Origin: Nitrospirota bacterium
GTDB lineage: Bacteria > Nitrospirota > Thermodesulfovibrionia > Thermodesulfovibrionales > UBA6898
DNA length: 64,000 nucleotides
Assembly (NCBI GenBank): GCA_016215155.1
Contig: JACRLQ010000008.1
Location: forward strand, 145,705 to 209,704
Reading direction: 5' to 3'
In this document: positions 40,348-49,399 of the stretch, piece after piece
Position numbering within the stretch: the first letter of the stretch is position 1
How the letters are laid out: every line of letters begins with the position of its first letter
Translations under genes and position numbers: made by a program
Notes under the pieces: model-generated
What the model was told of the DNA's origin: nothing
Seen by the model: the letters and a program-made list of their open reading frames with translations, nothing else
The model's database searches: none

Positions 40348-42384
40348 ATGGTCAGGAATTACGTCCAGAGAGTAATCATCTGTCTGCTGGTAGGCATGCT
40401 CCAGCTCGTTGCCGCGGCTTCCGCCTTTGCAGCTTCTGAGCAGGACGCTCATGGCAAAAACGGACAGGCGCTGCGCGCGGCCGCTGACCCTGACAACGGA
40501 AATAAGGTGGTAAGGATGGCCGCGGTAGCTATACGGGGGAAGGAAAAGGCGGTCGAACAGTGGCAGCCGACCGCGGATTATCTGTCGAAGAATATACCCG
40601 GCTATACGTTTATCGTCGAGCCGTATGAGTGGGCCGGGATGAGGGAGGCGGTAGCAAAGGGACGGGCCGACTTCATCGTAACAAACCCGGGTATGTATGT
40701 TGAGTTCGAGGCCAAATATGATGTAAAGCGCGTCGCCACGCTTGTGAATGTCCGGAAGGGCAAAAGACTGACATCTTTTGGAGTGGTCCTTTTCCGGCGG
40801 GCCGACAGAAACGATATCGGCAGCATAAAGGACATAAAGGGTAAAAGACTGGCCGCCGTCGAGGAGTCCTCCTGGGGGGGCTGGCAGATAGGATGGCACC
40901 AGCTTCTGGAACTGGGCATCAATCCTTACAAGGACCTGCGCGAACTCGCCTTCGTCGGGAGCCACGACAAGGTGGTATATGCGGTGCGTGACGGCAAGGC
41001 CGACATAGGCAATGTCCGGACCGACCTCCTTGAGCAGATGGCCTCGGAAGGTAAGATCAGGCTGGAGGATTATAAACCGGTATATCTTAATACCGAGTAC
41101 GGGGACAAGTTTCCGTTCTGGCTGAGCAGCAAGCTCTATCCGGAGTGGCCGATGGGAGCGGCAAAGGACACTGACATGGAACTGAACGAGAAGGTGGCGA
41201 TCGCTCTGATGCGGATACCGCCGGACCACCCGGCCGCAAAGGCCGGCCGCTATGACGGCTGGACCGTGCCTTCAAATTATCAGCCCATACATGAAGTCCT
41301 CAAGGTGCTCAAGGTAACGCCTTATGAGCATTACGGGGAGATCACCCTTGGGGCTGTAATCGAAAAATACTGGAAGGAACTGGTGCTGGCCCTGCTCCTT
41401 GGATGTCTTCTGGTTTTTGCGGCATTCTATTTCAGGAGGCTTAACCAAAGGCTGACGTCAACCCAGGCTGAACTCGAAAAAGAACTCCATGGCCGTATGC
41501 TGGCGCAGAAGGAACTGCAGATCTACTCCGCCGAGCTTCAGACAACAAACGACGAACTTGAGAGTAAACTTGTTCAGATCAGACAGATGCAGGACCAGAT
41601 CATCATGCAGGAAAAGATGGCGTCTCTGGGGAGCCTTACCGCCGGCATCGCGCATGAGATAAAAAACCCCCTTAATTTCGTGATCAATTTTTCTGAACTT
41701 ATCATCGACATAGCCAGGGAACTCGGCGAAGAACTCGATGCCCATATGGACAAGTTCGATGAAGGGACAAAAAAATATCTTTCCGAAGTTTTGGGGGACC
41801 TCTCCTCGAATGCCGCGAAAATCAACGCGCATGGAAAGCGGGCGGACGGTATAGTCCGGAACATGCTCGACCACTCCCGGGGCGTTACCGGTGAGCGCAG
41901 AAATACCGACATCAACACATTCGTGGACGAGTATGTACAGCTTGGGTATCACGGCATGAGGGCCAGTGACCCGGGCTTCAATGTTTTTATCCGGACGGAT
42001 TTTGATCCGGCGGCCGGGTCCGTTGACATCATCCCCCAGGATTTAAGCAGGGTCATCCTCAACATCGTAAACAATGCCTGTTACGCGGTGCGCGAGAAAC
42101 AAAGGACCTCTGACGGGGAATTCAAGCCGACCATCAGCGTCTCTACCAAGGGGCGCGCCGATGGGGTGGATATAACGATCAGGGACAATGGAACGGGTAT
42201 GCCGAAGGAGACGATAGAGAAGGTCTTTACACCTTTTTTTACGACCAAGCCCGCCGGCTCCGGCACCGGCCTTGGAATGTCGATGAGTTACGATATAGTC
42301 GTGCAGGGCCATAAGGGGACGCTGCAGATTGAATCGGAAGAAGGCCAATACACCGCCTTTATCATAGGACTGCCCCGGGCATAA
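40348..42384 (+). CDS. PhnD-type periplasmic-binding sensor histidine kinase
   Basis: 678 residues. A signal peptide or first helix lies at about 8-29. A PhnD-like phosphonate/TtrS-type binding domain follows at about 50-330 (ITNPG-type segment FIVTNPGMYVEFEA and LAAVEESSWGGWQIGWHQLL). A membrane helix is at about 346-368 (LVLALLLGCLLVFAAFYF). Then come a coiled coil, a HisKA box AGIAHEIKNPLNFV with phospho-acceptor H436, the N box ILNIVNNACYAV, G1 DNGTGMP and G2 GSGTGLGMSMSYDIV. A PhnD-type sensor is the layout of tetrathionate sensor TtrS, but the ligand here is unknown. It lies 111 nt upstream of the receiver-PP2C gene, its likely target. Confidence 0.92.
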   Translation: MVRNYVQRVIICLLVGMLQLVAAASAFAASEQDAHGKNGQALRAAADPDNGNKVVRMAAVAIRGKEKAVEQWQPTADYLSKNIPGYTFIVEPYEWAGMREAVAKGRADFIVTNPGMYVEFEAKYDVKRVATLVNVRKGKRLTSFGVVLFRRADRNDIGSIKDIKGKRLAAVEESSWGGWQIGWHQLLELGINPYKDLRELAFVGSHDKVVYAVRDGKADIGNVRTDLLEQMASEGKIRLEDYKPVYLNTEYGDKFPFWLSSKLYPEWPMGAAKDTDMELNEKVAIALMRIPPDHPAAKAGRYDGWTVPSNYQPIHEVLKVLKVTPYEHYGEITLGAVIEKYWKELVLALLLGCLLVFAAFYFRRLNQRLTSTQAELEKELHGRMLAQKELQIYSAELQTTNDELESKLVQIRQMQDQIIMQEKMASLGSLTAGIAHEIKNPLNFVINFSELIIDIARELGEELDAHMDKFDEGTKKYLSEVLGDLSSNAAKINAHGKRADGIVRNMLDHSRGVTGERRNTDINTFVDEYVQLGYHGMRASDPGFNVFIRTDFDPAAGSVDIIPQDLSRVILNIVNNACYAVREKQRTSDGEFKPTISVSTKGRADGVDITIRDNGTGMPKETIEKVFTPFFTTKPAGSGTGLGMSMSYDIVVQGHKGTLQIESEEGQYTAFIIGLPRA

Positions 42385-42404
42385 AGAGCGGACCAACAAG
42401 TTCC

Positions 42405-42470
42405 CTCGCCCCTCGCTTAAAGCGCCTACTTTTGGTGGGGGAGAGGGTTAGGGTGAGGGGTATTTCGTAT
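42405..42470 (+). repeat. REP-like dispersed repeat fragment
   Basis: CCCTCGCCCCTCGCTTAAAG faces GGGGGAGAGGGTTAGGGTG across a short spacer, giving an imperfect GC-rich palindrome in the kinase-phosphatase gap. The GAGAGGGTTAGGGTGAGGGG core is a widespread REP-type sequence in bacterial genomes. It might also stall or terminate transcription. Confidence 0.45.
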
Positions 42471-42495
42471 AATTATAGAGTAGCGAGGAAACTGA

Positions 42496-43665
42496 ATGAC
42501 AAAAAAAATACTGGTGGTGGACGACGAGCCTGATCTGGAGGAACTCATACTCCAGAAATTCAGGCGAAAAATAAGAAGCAATGAGTTTGAATTTCTCTTC
42601 GCCCGAAACGGCCTGGAGGCGCTTGCCAAGCTCCAGGGCAATGATGTGGATATGGTCCTGACAGACATTAATATGCCCGAAATGGACGGCCTGACCCTGC
42701 TTGAGGAACTGCTGAAACTCCCGACCCTGACGAAGGCGGTGGTGGTTTCGGCGTACGGCGACATGAATAATATCCGTACCGCCATGAACCGGGGGGCCTT
42801 TGATTTTGTTACCAAACCGATAGATTTCAGGGACCTTGAACTCACGATAGACAAGACCCTTTCTGAGCTCAAGGCCCTCAAGGACGGACGCCGGGCCTCT
42901 GACACTTTAAATGCCCTCCAGCAGGAGATGGAACTGGCCGGCAGGCTTCAGCAGACCATACTTCCGAAATTTTGCCCCATACGCGACGACATGGCGCTTT
43001 TTACGAAGATGGCGCCTGCGAAAGATATCGGAGGCGATTTCTTCGATTATTTTTTTATAGATGAAGACCACCTGGGGGTTGTAATCGCCGATGTGTCGGG
43101 CAAGGGAGTGACCGCCGCCATGTTCATGGCCGTAAGCCGCACCTTGCTCCGCTTTACGGCGCTCCAGGGGACGGACGTCGTCTCCGTGCTGGCGCATGTA
43201 AACAACCTCCTTTGTATCGACAACGACATGTCGATGTTCGTTACGGTTTTTTACGGCATACTCGATCTGAAGAAAGGGGAATTCCGCTACGCAAACGGCG
43301 GACATTTCCCGGCGATAAGGATGTCAGGGGACGGCAAAATCGAATTTCTGCCCCAGACCAGGGGGATAGCCCTTGGTGTAATGGAGGGGATGGAGTTTGA
43401 GGAGGGACGGGTCGGCCTTTCAGACGGCGACCTCCTTTATCTTTTCACGGATGGAATCTCTGAAGCAGAAAATCCAAACGGCGAATTTTTCGAGACGCAG
43501 AGGCTCATGGATTACCTCACGGGACAGCTAATCGGGATGACCCCCGAGAGGATCGTGACGGGTGTCCATAACGCCGTGAAGGAATTTGCCGGGGCCGCCG
43601 AACAGTTTGACGACATGACGCAGCTGGCGCTCCAGTACAGGCCCGGCGGCAATCAACAGGGTTGA
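42496..43665 (+). CDS. Response regulator-PP2C (SpoIIE/RsbU-type) phosphatase
   Basis: 389 residues. The receiver domain is at 1-125, with the acidic pair DD (residues 9-10), phospho-acceptor D57 in LTDINMPEMDG and the Lys in FVTKPIDF. A helical linker follows. The PP2C/SpoIIE phosphatase domain has KDIGGDFFDYF, VIADVSGKGVTAAMFM and DDMTQLAL metal-binding motifs. Such proteins dephosphorylate a STAS antagonist when activated. The start ATG 42496 follows GAGGAAAC. The kinase just upstream and the STAS and RsbW genes just downstream make a complete partner-switch pathway. Confidence 0.93.
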   Translation: MTKKILVVDDEPDLEELILQKFRRKIRSNEFEFLFARNGLEALAKLQGNDVDMVLTDINMPEMDGLTLLEELLKLPTLTKAVVVSAYGDMNNIRTAMNRGAFDFVTKPIDFRDLELTIDKTLSELKALKDGRRASDTLNALQQEMELAGRLQQTILPKFCPIRDDMALFTKMAPAKDIGGDFFDYFFIDEDHLGVVIADVSGKGVTAAMFMAVSRTLLRFTALQGTDVVSVLAHVNNLLCIDNDMSMFVTVFYGILDLKKGEFRYANGGHFPAIRMSGDGKIEFLPQTRGIALGVMEGMEFEEGRVGLSDGDLLYLFTDGISEAENPNGEFFETQRLMDYLTGQLIGMTPERIVTGVHNAVKEFAGAAEQFDDMTQLALQYRPGGNQQG

Positions 43666-43805
43666 GACTACTGATTATATATGCGCGCACGGACACTGAA
43701 AATAATTAATGTTCCGGTGAAATTCCATGTTATACTGTTTCTTGATGCGGCCGGCTGAGCCGGGGCATACTCGAAGTTACAAGCTTATAATGGAGGTGTA
43801 AGGCT

Positions 43806-44138
43806 GTGGAGATAAACACAAAGAAGACAGGCAATATACTTGTCGTTTCACTGAAGGGGAGGATGGACGCCGTATCGTCGCCCGGGTTTGACGGCAATCT
43901 GCTTGAATGGACGACCGCAGGAGAAAACAACTTCATAATAGACCTGAGCGCGCTTGAATATATAAGCAGCGCCGGCCTTCGGAGTCTTCTGTCCGCCGCA
44001 AAGCAGATTAAGGCCAGGGATGGTAAACTCATGCTTTCGGGGCTCAGCGGAGCGGTACAGGAGGTTTTCAAGCTTTCCGGATTTTATTCGATATTCCAGA
44101 TATTCGCCTCGGAGACTGAAGCCCTTCAGTCGGTTTAA
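43806..44138 (+). CDS. STAS-domain anti-sigma factor antagonist (RsbV type)
   Basis: 110 residues, one STAS domain. NILVVSLKGRMDAVSSPGF opens the fold. FIIDLSALEYISSAGLRSLL carries the conserved Ser phosphorylation site (S54/S55) at the start of helix 2. The start is GTG 43806 with GGAGGTG about 9 nt upstream. The stop overlaps the RsbW-type kinase ATG (TAATG). In partner switching, the dephosphorylated STAS protein sequesters the anti-sigma kinase. Confidence 0.93.
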   Translation: MEINTKKTGNILVVSLKGRMDAVSSPGFDGNLLEWTTAGENNFIIDLSALEYISSAGLRSLLSAAKQIKARDGKLMLSGLSGAVQEVFKLSGFYSIFQIFASETEALQSV

Positions 44139-44560
44139 TGGTCCCGCTGGCCGAAATAAGGGTCCCCGCGAGGATAGAAAACCTCCATGCACTGATCGAA
44201 ACCATAACCGGATGCGCCCGGCAGCAGGGGTTTGATCAGAAACGTATCGGGGAGATAGACCTTTCGGCGGAAGAGGCCCTTGTAAATGTCATAAGCTATG
44301 CCTATGGCGGGGGAGAGGGCGAGGTGTCCGTAGTCTGCGGACTGGACGACGGAGGGGACCTCAACGTTGAGATATCCGACTCCGGGGCGCCTTTTGATAT
44401 CCTGGCCCGTGATGAGCCGGATACGACCTCGGCGCTTGACGAGCGGCAGATCGGCGGGTTGGGCATCTATCTGATGAAGAAACTTATGGACGATGTGCAA
44501 TACCGCAGAATAGAAGACCGCAACGTCCTGACCTTCAGGGTGCTTAAAAAAAAGGACTGA
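44138..44560 (+). CDS. Anti-sigma regulatory factor, serine kinase (RsbW type)
   Basis: 140 residues, one HATPase_c fold of the SpoIIAB/RsbW class. The N box is DLSAEEALVNVISYAYGG, the G1 box is ISDSGAPFDIL, and the G2 box is GGLGIYLMKKLMDDVQY with an ATP-lid. It should phosphorylate the preceding STAS protein and bind a sigma factor or other target. No sigma factor gene lies in this cluster, so the output is not encoded here. A weak hairpin (GGACT...AGTCC) follows the stop. Confidence 0.92.
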   Translation: MVPLAEIRVPARIENLHALIETITGCARQQGFDQKRIGEIDLSAEEALVNVISYAYGGGEGEVSVVCGLDDGGDLNVEISDSGAPFDILARDEPDTTSALDERQIGGLGIYLMKKLMDDVQYRRIEDRNVLTFRVLKKKD

Positions 44561-44662
44561 CCGAAAGTCCCTGCCCGCACAGCGTATCCAGCAACCGGCT
44601 GCGTTCAAATTGACATTTCTTAAAACCCGTCTTTTTCGTAAATCAAGCTTGTGTTATTATAT

Positions 44663-44682
44663 GGTAGTACAGGGTAATACAG
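44663..44682 (+). promoter_or_regulatory. Candidate RHH antitoxin operator (10-bp tandem repeat)
   Basis: GGTAGTACAG directly followed by GGTAATACAG, overlapping the space between a TATTAT -10-like box (44655-44660) and the AGGAGG ribosome site. Short tandem repeats at the promoter are typical binding sites for ribbon-helix-helix antitoxins, so this is probably the autoregulatory site of the TA operon. Confidence 0.5.
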
Positions 44683-44695
44683 AAGGAGGTCGTTT

Positions 44696-44941
44696 ATGCC
44701 GTCAAGACAGAGATCCATAATGACTATATCAGTGCCGCCTGCAATGGCCAGGGAATATCGCGAGCTTGCAAAAGAGAAGGGAGAGAACTCCAGTGAGTTT
44801 TTCCGCGAGATATTCACCTACTACAAGCAGCAGAAACTGAAGCGGGATTTGGCGGATATCCAGCAATATGGCGAAGCCAGGGCCCGGAAGGCAAAACTTA
44901 CCGAAAAAGATATTGAGCGTCTTGTATTTGCCGGACGATAG
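44696..44941 (+). CDS. Ribbon-helix-helix antitoxin
   Basis: 81 residues. The N-terminal ribbon-helix-helix pattern is RQRSIMTISVPPAMAREYRE, followed by a second helix (SSEFFREIFTYYKQQKL). The C-terminal charged helix (TEKDIERLVFAGR) probably wraps the toxin. The AAGGAGG site is 8 nt before ATG 44696. The stop overlaps the PIN toxin start (TAGTG). Autoregulation through the tandem repeat just upstream is likely. Confidence 0.85.
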   Translation: MPSRQRSIMTISVPPAMAREYRELAKEKGENSSEFFREIFTYYKQQKLKRDLADIQQYGEARARKAKLTEKDIERLVFAGR

Positions 44942-45348
44942 TGTTGAAAGTTGTCTTTGATACAAACATCTATATCTCTGCTTTTATAACTCCCGGCGGG
45001 CACGGTGAAATTGCCTATCAAAAGGCGATAGATGGTGAGATCCAGCTTTTTTCGTCCGTTCCTATACTGACCGAAATGGCAGGTAAGCTTCAGGATAAGT
45101 TCAAGTGGGATGCGGAGCATGTCACCGAGGCCGTTAGACACATTGCGGCAGTGGCGGTTGTCCTTAAACCTAAAAAGCGCCTGTCCGTACTGGCAGATGA
45201 GCCGGATAATCGTGTCCTCGAATGTGCTGCAGAGGCAGGCGCTGAGGTCATCGTTACCGGAGACAAACATTTGCTGAAGCTTGATTCATATAGGGGGATT
45301 GGAATTATAACTCTGGCAAAGTTTTTGGAGAATGAACCGTCATCTTAA
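44941..45348 (+). CDS. PIN-domain toxin
   Basis: 135 residues, the 'putative toxin-antitoxin system toxin component, PIN' family. Acidic nuclease residues are visible at VVFDTNIYISAF (D8), LTEMAGKL (Glu), VLADEPDNRVLECA (Asp/Glu) and IVTGDKHLL (Asp). These proteins are Mg-dependent RNases. The start is GTG 44941 overlapping the antitoxin stop, or TTG 44944. The pair opens the accessory region that continues on the opposite strand with a DUF1016 nuclease and an AAA/subtilase pair. Confidence 0.88.
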   Translation: MLKVVFDTNIYISAFITPGGHGEIAYQKAIDGEIQLFSSVPILTEMAGKLQDKFKWDAEHVTEAVRHIAAVAVVLKPKKRLSVLADEPDNRVLECAAEAGAEVIVTGDKHLLKLDSYRGIGIITLAKFLENEPSS

Positions 45349-45363
45349 TTTTCTAAAAAGCCT

Positions 45364-46398
45364 TTAATTGATTTTCTTCATTTCAGCTTCAAGCAGGTGC
45401 CGTTCTCTTTGCAGCTCTTCTTTCAGTTCTTTCTCCGATGGAAGATAGAGTTTATACTTAGAAGCGAAAAGGTTCTTGCTGCCCTTAAGAAGCGTATACT
45501 TTGCCATCGCCTCATTTTTTTTTGCGCAAAGGATCAAGCCGATAGTCGGGTTGTCTCCCGCGAGCTTCATTTCTTCCTCGAAATAACGGATATAGAAATC
45601 CATCTGTCCGACATCCTGATGAATAAGCTTGCCGACCTTAAGATCGATGAGAACAAAACATTTGAGGATATAGTTGTAGAAAAAAAGGTCAATGTAGAAG
45701 TGGTCGCTGTCTATTGTTATTCTCTTCTGACGGGCAACGAATGAAAACCCTTTGCCGAGTTCAAGGAGAAAATCATGGAGTTTGTCGATCAGCCCCTGCT
45801 CCAGTTCATTTTCGAGATACTTCTTGTTCTCCTTCAACTCAAGGAATTCCAAAACATAGGGGTCTTTGATAATATCTTTCGTCTCAGGTCCCGGCTCAAG
45901 CTTCTGTATTTCCGCCGTTACCGTTTTTTTATCCCGACTTGCAAGGAGGCGTTCATAATAAAATGAGTTAAGCTGGCGCTCAAGCTGCCGGGTAGACCAG
46001 TTGCCTGTAATGCACTCCTCCAGATAGAATTCACGGGTAGATTCTTTTTCCACGCGCATCAGCAGGCGGTAATGTGTCCAGCTTAATTGGCTACGCAGTG
46101 CGTCGCCAATTGGAAAAGCCACATAAAACTGTCGCATGTTTTTAACGTTTGAATAGTCAAACCCCTTGCCGAACTCAGAAGTGAGACGCGCCGAAAGCTC
46201 TTGAAGCAGATACTCGCCATATCCAGCCTTTGCCTTTCCCTTCTGCTCCTCCTCGACAATAATCCTGCCGATGTTCCAATATGCCTGCACCATTGCGAAG
46301 TTGACAGCGCGATAGGCTTGCGAACGGGCCTGCTCAAGGACTTCCCTGATGGTCTGATAGGTCGATTCCATTGATTTCGTGGTCTTCAATTTCTTCAT
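45364..46398 (-). CDS. DUF1016 (YhcG-type) PDDEXK nuclease family protein
   Basis: 344 residues. The N-terminal DUF1016 helical region contains VQAYWNIGRIIVEEEQ and the FDYSNVKNMRQFYVAF motif. The C-terminal PDDEXK-like core has FVARQKRITIDSDHFYIDLFFYN, FVLIDLKVGKL and MDFYIRYFEEEM, giving the D-x(n)-D-x-K acidic/Lys triad. Members are found beside restriction-modification and other defence genes. It is transcribed toward the PIN toxin and lies 62 nt downstream of a small gene and the AAA/subtilase pair. It could be part of that transcript. Confidence 0.88.
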   Translation of the reverse strand: MKKLKTTKSMESTYQTIREVLEQARSQAYRAVNFAMVQAYWNIGRIIVEEEQKGKAKAGYGEYLLQELSARLTSEFGKGFDYSNVKNMRQFYVAFPIGDALRSQLSWTHYRLLMRVEKESTREFYLEECITGNWSTRQLERQLNSFYYERLLASRDKKTVTAEIQKLEPGPETKDIIKDPYVLEFLELKENKKYLENELEQGLIDKLHDFLLELGKGFSFVARQKRITIDSDHFYIDLFFYNYILKCFVLIDLKVGKLIHQDVGQMDFYIRYFEEEMKLAGDNPTIGLILCAKKNEAMAKYTLLKGSKNLFASKYKLYLPSEKELKEELQRERHLLEAEMKKIN

Positions 46399-46460
46399 AT
46401 TAGCCCCCTCCCCTCCGCAATCGCAATCCTTTTATCCAAGGATACGTATATGTTAAGCAT

Positions 46461-46724
46461 TTAACTTTGGTCGCAACACGGCAGGGATAACTGATGCTTG
46501 TTCTTCAACCGTAAAACTCTCTTAGTGTAAAAAGAATCCAGTCTCCTGTATTGAAATTCCAAAGAATTTTTGTCTGTATATTTCATATCATGCTTTGGGA
46601 AAAAATCTATTTTCTGCCTTCCGACATATTTATATCGGCTATTTTTATTGTTCGGTTTCTCTATAAGCCGCTCGATTAGTGGCAGGCACTTTTCGGCGAG
46701 GGCTTCCTTATCTCGATTTGTCAT
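46461..46724 (-). CDS. Small hypothetical protein between subtilase and DUF1016 genes
   Basis: 87 residues, basic and hydrophilic: MTNRDKEALAEKCLPLIERL, a middle part rich in Lys/Tyr/Asp, and a C terminus ending SLPCCDQS. It has no signal peptide and no recognised family. Spacing is 95 nt to the upstream subtilase and 62 nt to the downstream nuclease, all in one direction. It may be a third component of the IetAS-like locus or a gene remnant. Confidence 0.4.
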   Translation of the reverse strand: MTNRDKEALAEKCLPLIERLIEKPNNKNSRYKYVGRQKIDFFPKHDMKYTDKNSLEFQYRRLDSFYTKRVLRLKNKHQLSLPCCDQS

Positions 46725-46819
46725 ATGTGTAACATTTCAACGCAAGGGCGGGACGGGCAGAGAGAACCTTTTCTGTGTTAATCCCGCATCGACATCCACT
46801 TGTTCAGTCCTTCTTGTTT

Positions 46820-49399
46820 TTATGTGGGTATAACCGGCACTGCGGGTCTGATGCGTGTCCGAATCTCATTGTAAATTGAAATTTCTATATCCTCCGCAAC
46901 TTCAAGCGTTGCGACAACCGCATAACGGACGGTATCAGTCAACTCCCCTGCATCTGCACGACAGTTCACCTGAAATTGAAAAAGATCGTTTTCAACAAAA
47001 ATAGACGCCTTTTTCCCCTCAAGAATTTCGTGCTGAACTGTACCGCGTTTGGCAGCACGAAAATCCGCTTCCTCCCGTTCAACCAACAACTTTTCCAGCT
47101 GCTCCTCACGAGGGTCGAAGGACAGTGCGGCTTTTCTGTATGACCGATGAGAAGAGTTTATAGGGGAAAACCAAGCCAGAGTGATCGTCAAACGTCTCCA
47201 AATTCTTTGGCCGCTTAAACTTGGTGGAAGAGGCACAGAATAAATATGCCCGTCATCACATCCAATTGAGCCATATCCTATGAGCGTGGCCCGTTGGTCA
47301 GTGCATGAATATACACGCTCAGGAGCGATATACCCATACCCAAGAAATCTGTGAATATTTTCTCTAACCTTACCCTTCTTAGAAATGGGCTTCAGCAGTT
47401 TTTCTAATACATCGTGTGTGTCACCCCAACTCGCACTGTGAATACTTAATGCCTTCAGGAGCACTGGCATATATTGTTCACTTATCGCCGCTCCTGCGCC
47501 AGCCTGACGCAGATTATCAAGCACAGCATATAGCTGTGCTGCGATGCGTGAAGTCAAGGCCGCCGCATTACTCGTGCCACGAGAATATCGCGTCGCAGAC
47601 AAATATCCAGGCTGCCTTCCGGGGCTTGCAATGCTCTGACCGGTCGCACGAGTTGATTCGCTAATTTGCAGTGTTGCACTGTCATGCATGGTACCCATTT
47701 TTTCGAGGTACAGTTGCTTGCCACTCTTAAAAAGAGCATCAGGTTTGATTGAACGCCTGAAGCCAAGACCCAATGAATTGATAGGAGAAGGCATGTGAGG
47801 CGAAACATACGGATTGATAAGATTTCCAGTAGTGCCAGCTGGCGAGCTATCGTCATGAGCGCCTGCAATGGTGAGAGAATTAATTGATTCAGCAGGGGAT
47901 AAAAGGCGGCTGTGGACCCCGTTGGCAAAAACTGAGCGTACAACCAACGCTTCTAATTCTTCGCCGTTCACAGTACTCAGGGCTTCCCGCCTGATACTCA
48001 GTTCAATATCATCAAGCTTATTACCTGCACTGACAACAAATAACACATTATATTTCCATGCCAACCAATCGAGGAGCCTTGCCCATGGGCTAAGATACTG
48101 AGTTAGTGGGCGCGATGGATCACAAACAGACAGGTTAATGATCCTTACAGTCGGGGCTGTTGCAGGTTCGCCTCCATCCCCCTCAAATATGCGTTTTACA
48201 GCTCTGTGCACCAAGTCAACGGCCAACTCGTCTTCCGGTACTAACTCTACGGGACCTTGCCAATTTCGGTAATCCGGCTTTAAGATGGGCCTTACGTAAA
48301 GCGGCCTTCCCATCGGTGGCGCGCCTGCATCAAGTTCATCGTGAATTATGAGCGACGCCATAGCTGTTCCGTGGTGCCGCTCATGAGCGGGGTATGTCTG
48401 ACTCCAATTATCGGGATCATCAACAATGAGGCGCCCAGAAAGTAAATTGTGATTTTCCAATGGAAGGCCGTCCAGAAGTGCAACTACAGGAGTTCCTACA
48501 GGGAGCTGCGCTGTTGGGAGTGCCGATCCCGGCAAAGGATCGTCTTGAGGAACTGCAACGGCAGCTTGTCCCGAAGGCCGGAAAAACATGACTTGATCAC
48601 AGCGAACGAGTTGTGTCACCGGATTATCGATTATTTCTTTAATTGCGTTTATTGGCAATTCCGCCAAGATACTGTGATATGCGATTTCCTTTATTACGCC
48701 CTGTTTTATAAGCCTGCCGCCTTTGTCAATCAAAAGATTTTTTATCACTTCAGCAGTGTGATGCTGGGCGCTTTCATTTTCTTTGTACCAGAGTTCTATT
48801 TCAAAACGTACGATCTGCATACCTCTTGTAGCTCGCATTTCCCAATCGTCTAAAATACCAGTTTTTTTCAGGCGGTCTTCAATTCCCCATTGCCGAATCT
48901 CCCTGAGGTGGTGAAACAGATCTTTCCATTTTGCTCTGCCGCGTTCTAATACCACAGCAGGATCCGCTTTATATTTACCCCACATCGATAATAGTTCAGC
49001 TATTGCGGTTTGATTAGTTATGACTAAGTAAAGGCGGCCATTTAACACCTTGTCTCTGTGCTTCTCGTCAGCATAGAAATCTTCATCAGGCGGGATGTCT
49101 TCCTCATCCCATTCCCCGAGCCATTCCATTCCTGGAATTGACCTAACTGCTGTTATAAAGTCCGCCACAGTCCCCACGGTCTCAAGAACAAGTACCTGTT
49201 CAAAAACAGCCCCGGTCGGCTGTGCGATAAGTTCTGCACGGCGCGCTTCAAATGTCTGTTCTATATTTTCAAACTTCGGGGTTAAACGATTACTTTGGCG
49301 GTCAGGCGACGGATAACGAAACGAACTAGGGGGGAAAGATTTTTTGGAGCGGCCTATTTTTGTGGGAGTGGGAAAGATCAGGAGAGGTTTATCGGGCAT
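46820..49399 (-). CDS. S8 subtilisin-like protease of IetS type
   Basis: 859 residues. The subtilase triad is D310 (VVALLDGLPLENH), H343 (RHHGTAMASL) and S610 (SRGTSNAAAL); the oxyanion Asn is N460 (FVVSAGN). There is no signal peptide, so it is cytoplasmic. A roughly 300-residue N-terminal region of unknown fold precedes the protease core, and a beta-rich domain follows it. The start abuts the AAA ATPase stop with no gap. An intracellular subtilase paired with an AAA ATPase is the layout of IetAS, known first as a plasmid maintenance (TA-like) pair and later as an anti-phage system. Assignment rests on architecture and order. Confidence 0.85.
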   Translation of the reverse strand: MPDKPLLIFPTPTKIGRSKKSFPPSSFRYPSPDRQSNRLTPKFENIEQTFEARRAELIAQPTGAVFEQVLVLETVGTVADFITAVRSIPGMEWLGEWDEEDIPPDEDFYADEKHRDKVLNGRLYLVITNQTAIAELLSMWGKYKADPAVVLERGRAKWKDLFHHLREIRQWGIEDRLKKTGILDDWEMRATRGMQIVRFEIELWYKENESAQHHTAEVIKNLLIDKGGRLIKQGVIKEIAYHSILAELPINAIKEIIDNPVTQLVRCDQVMFFRPSGQAAVAVPQDDPLPGSALPTAQLPVGTPVVALLDGLPLENHNLLSGRLIVDDPDNWSQTYPAHERHHGTAMASLIIHDELDAGAPPMGRPLYVRPILKPDYRNWQGPVELVPEDELAVDLVHRAVKRIFEGDGGEPATAPTVRIINLSVCDPSRPLTQYLSPWARLLDWLAWKYNVLFVVSAGNKLDDIELSIRREALSTVNGEELEALVVRSVFANGVHSRLLSPAESINSLTIAGAHDDSSPAGTTGNLINPYVSPHMPSPINSLGLGFRRSIKPDALFKSGKQLYLEKMGTMHDSATLQISESTRATGQSIASPGRQPGYLSATRYSRGTSNAAALTSRIAAQLYAVLDNLRQAGAGAAISEQYMPVLLKALSIHSASWGDTHDVLEKLLKPISKKGKVRENIHRFLGYGYIAPERVYSCTDQRATLIGYGSIGCDDGHIYSVPLPPSLSGQRIWRRLTITLAWFSPINSSHRSYRKAALSFDPREEQLEKLLVEREEADFRAAKRGTVQHEILEGKKASIFVENDLFQFQVNCRADAGELTDTVRYAVVATLEVAEDIEISIYNEIRTRIRPAVPVIPT

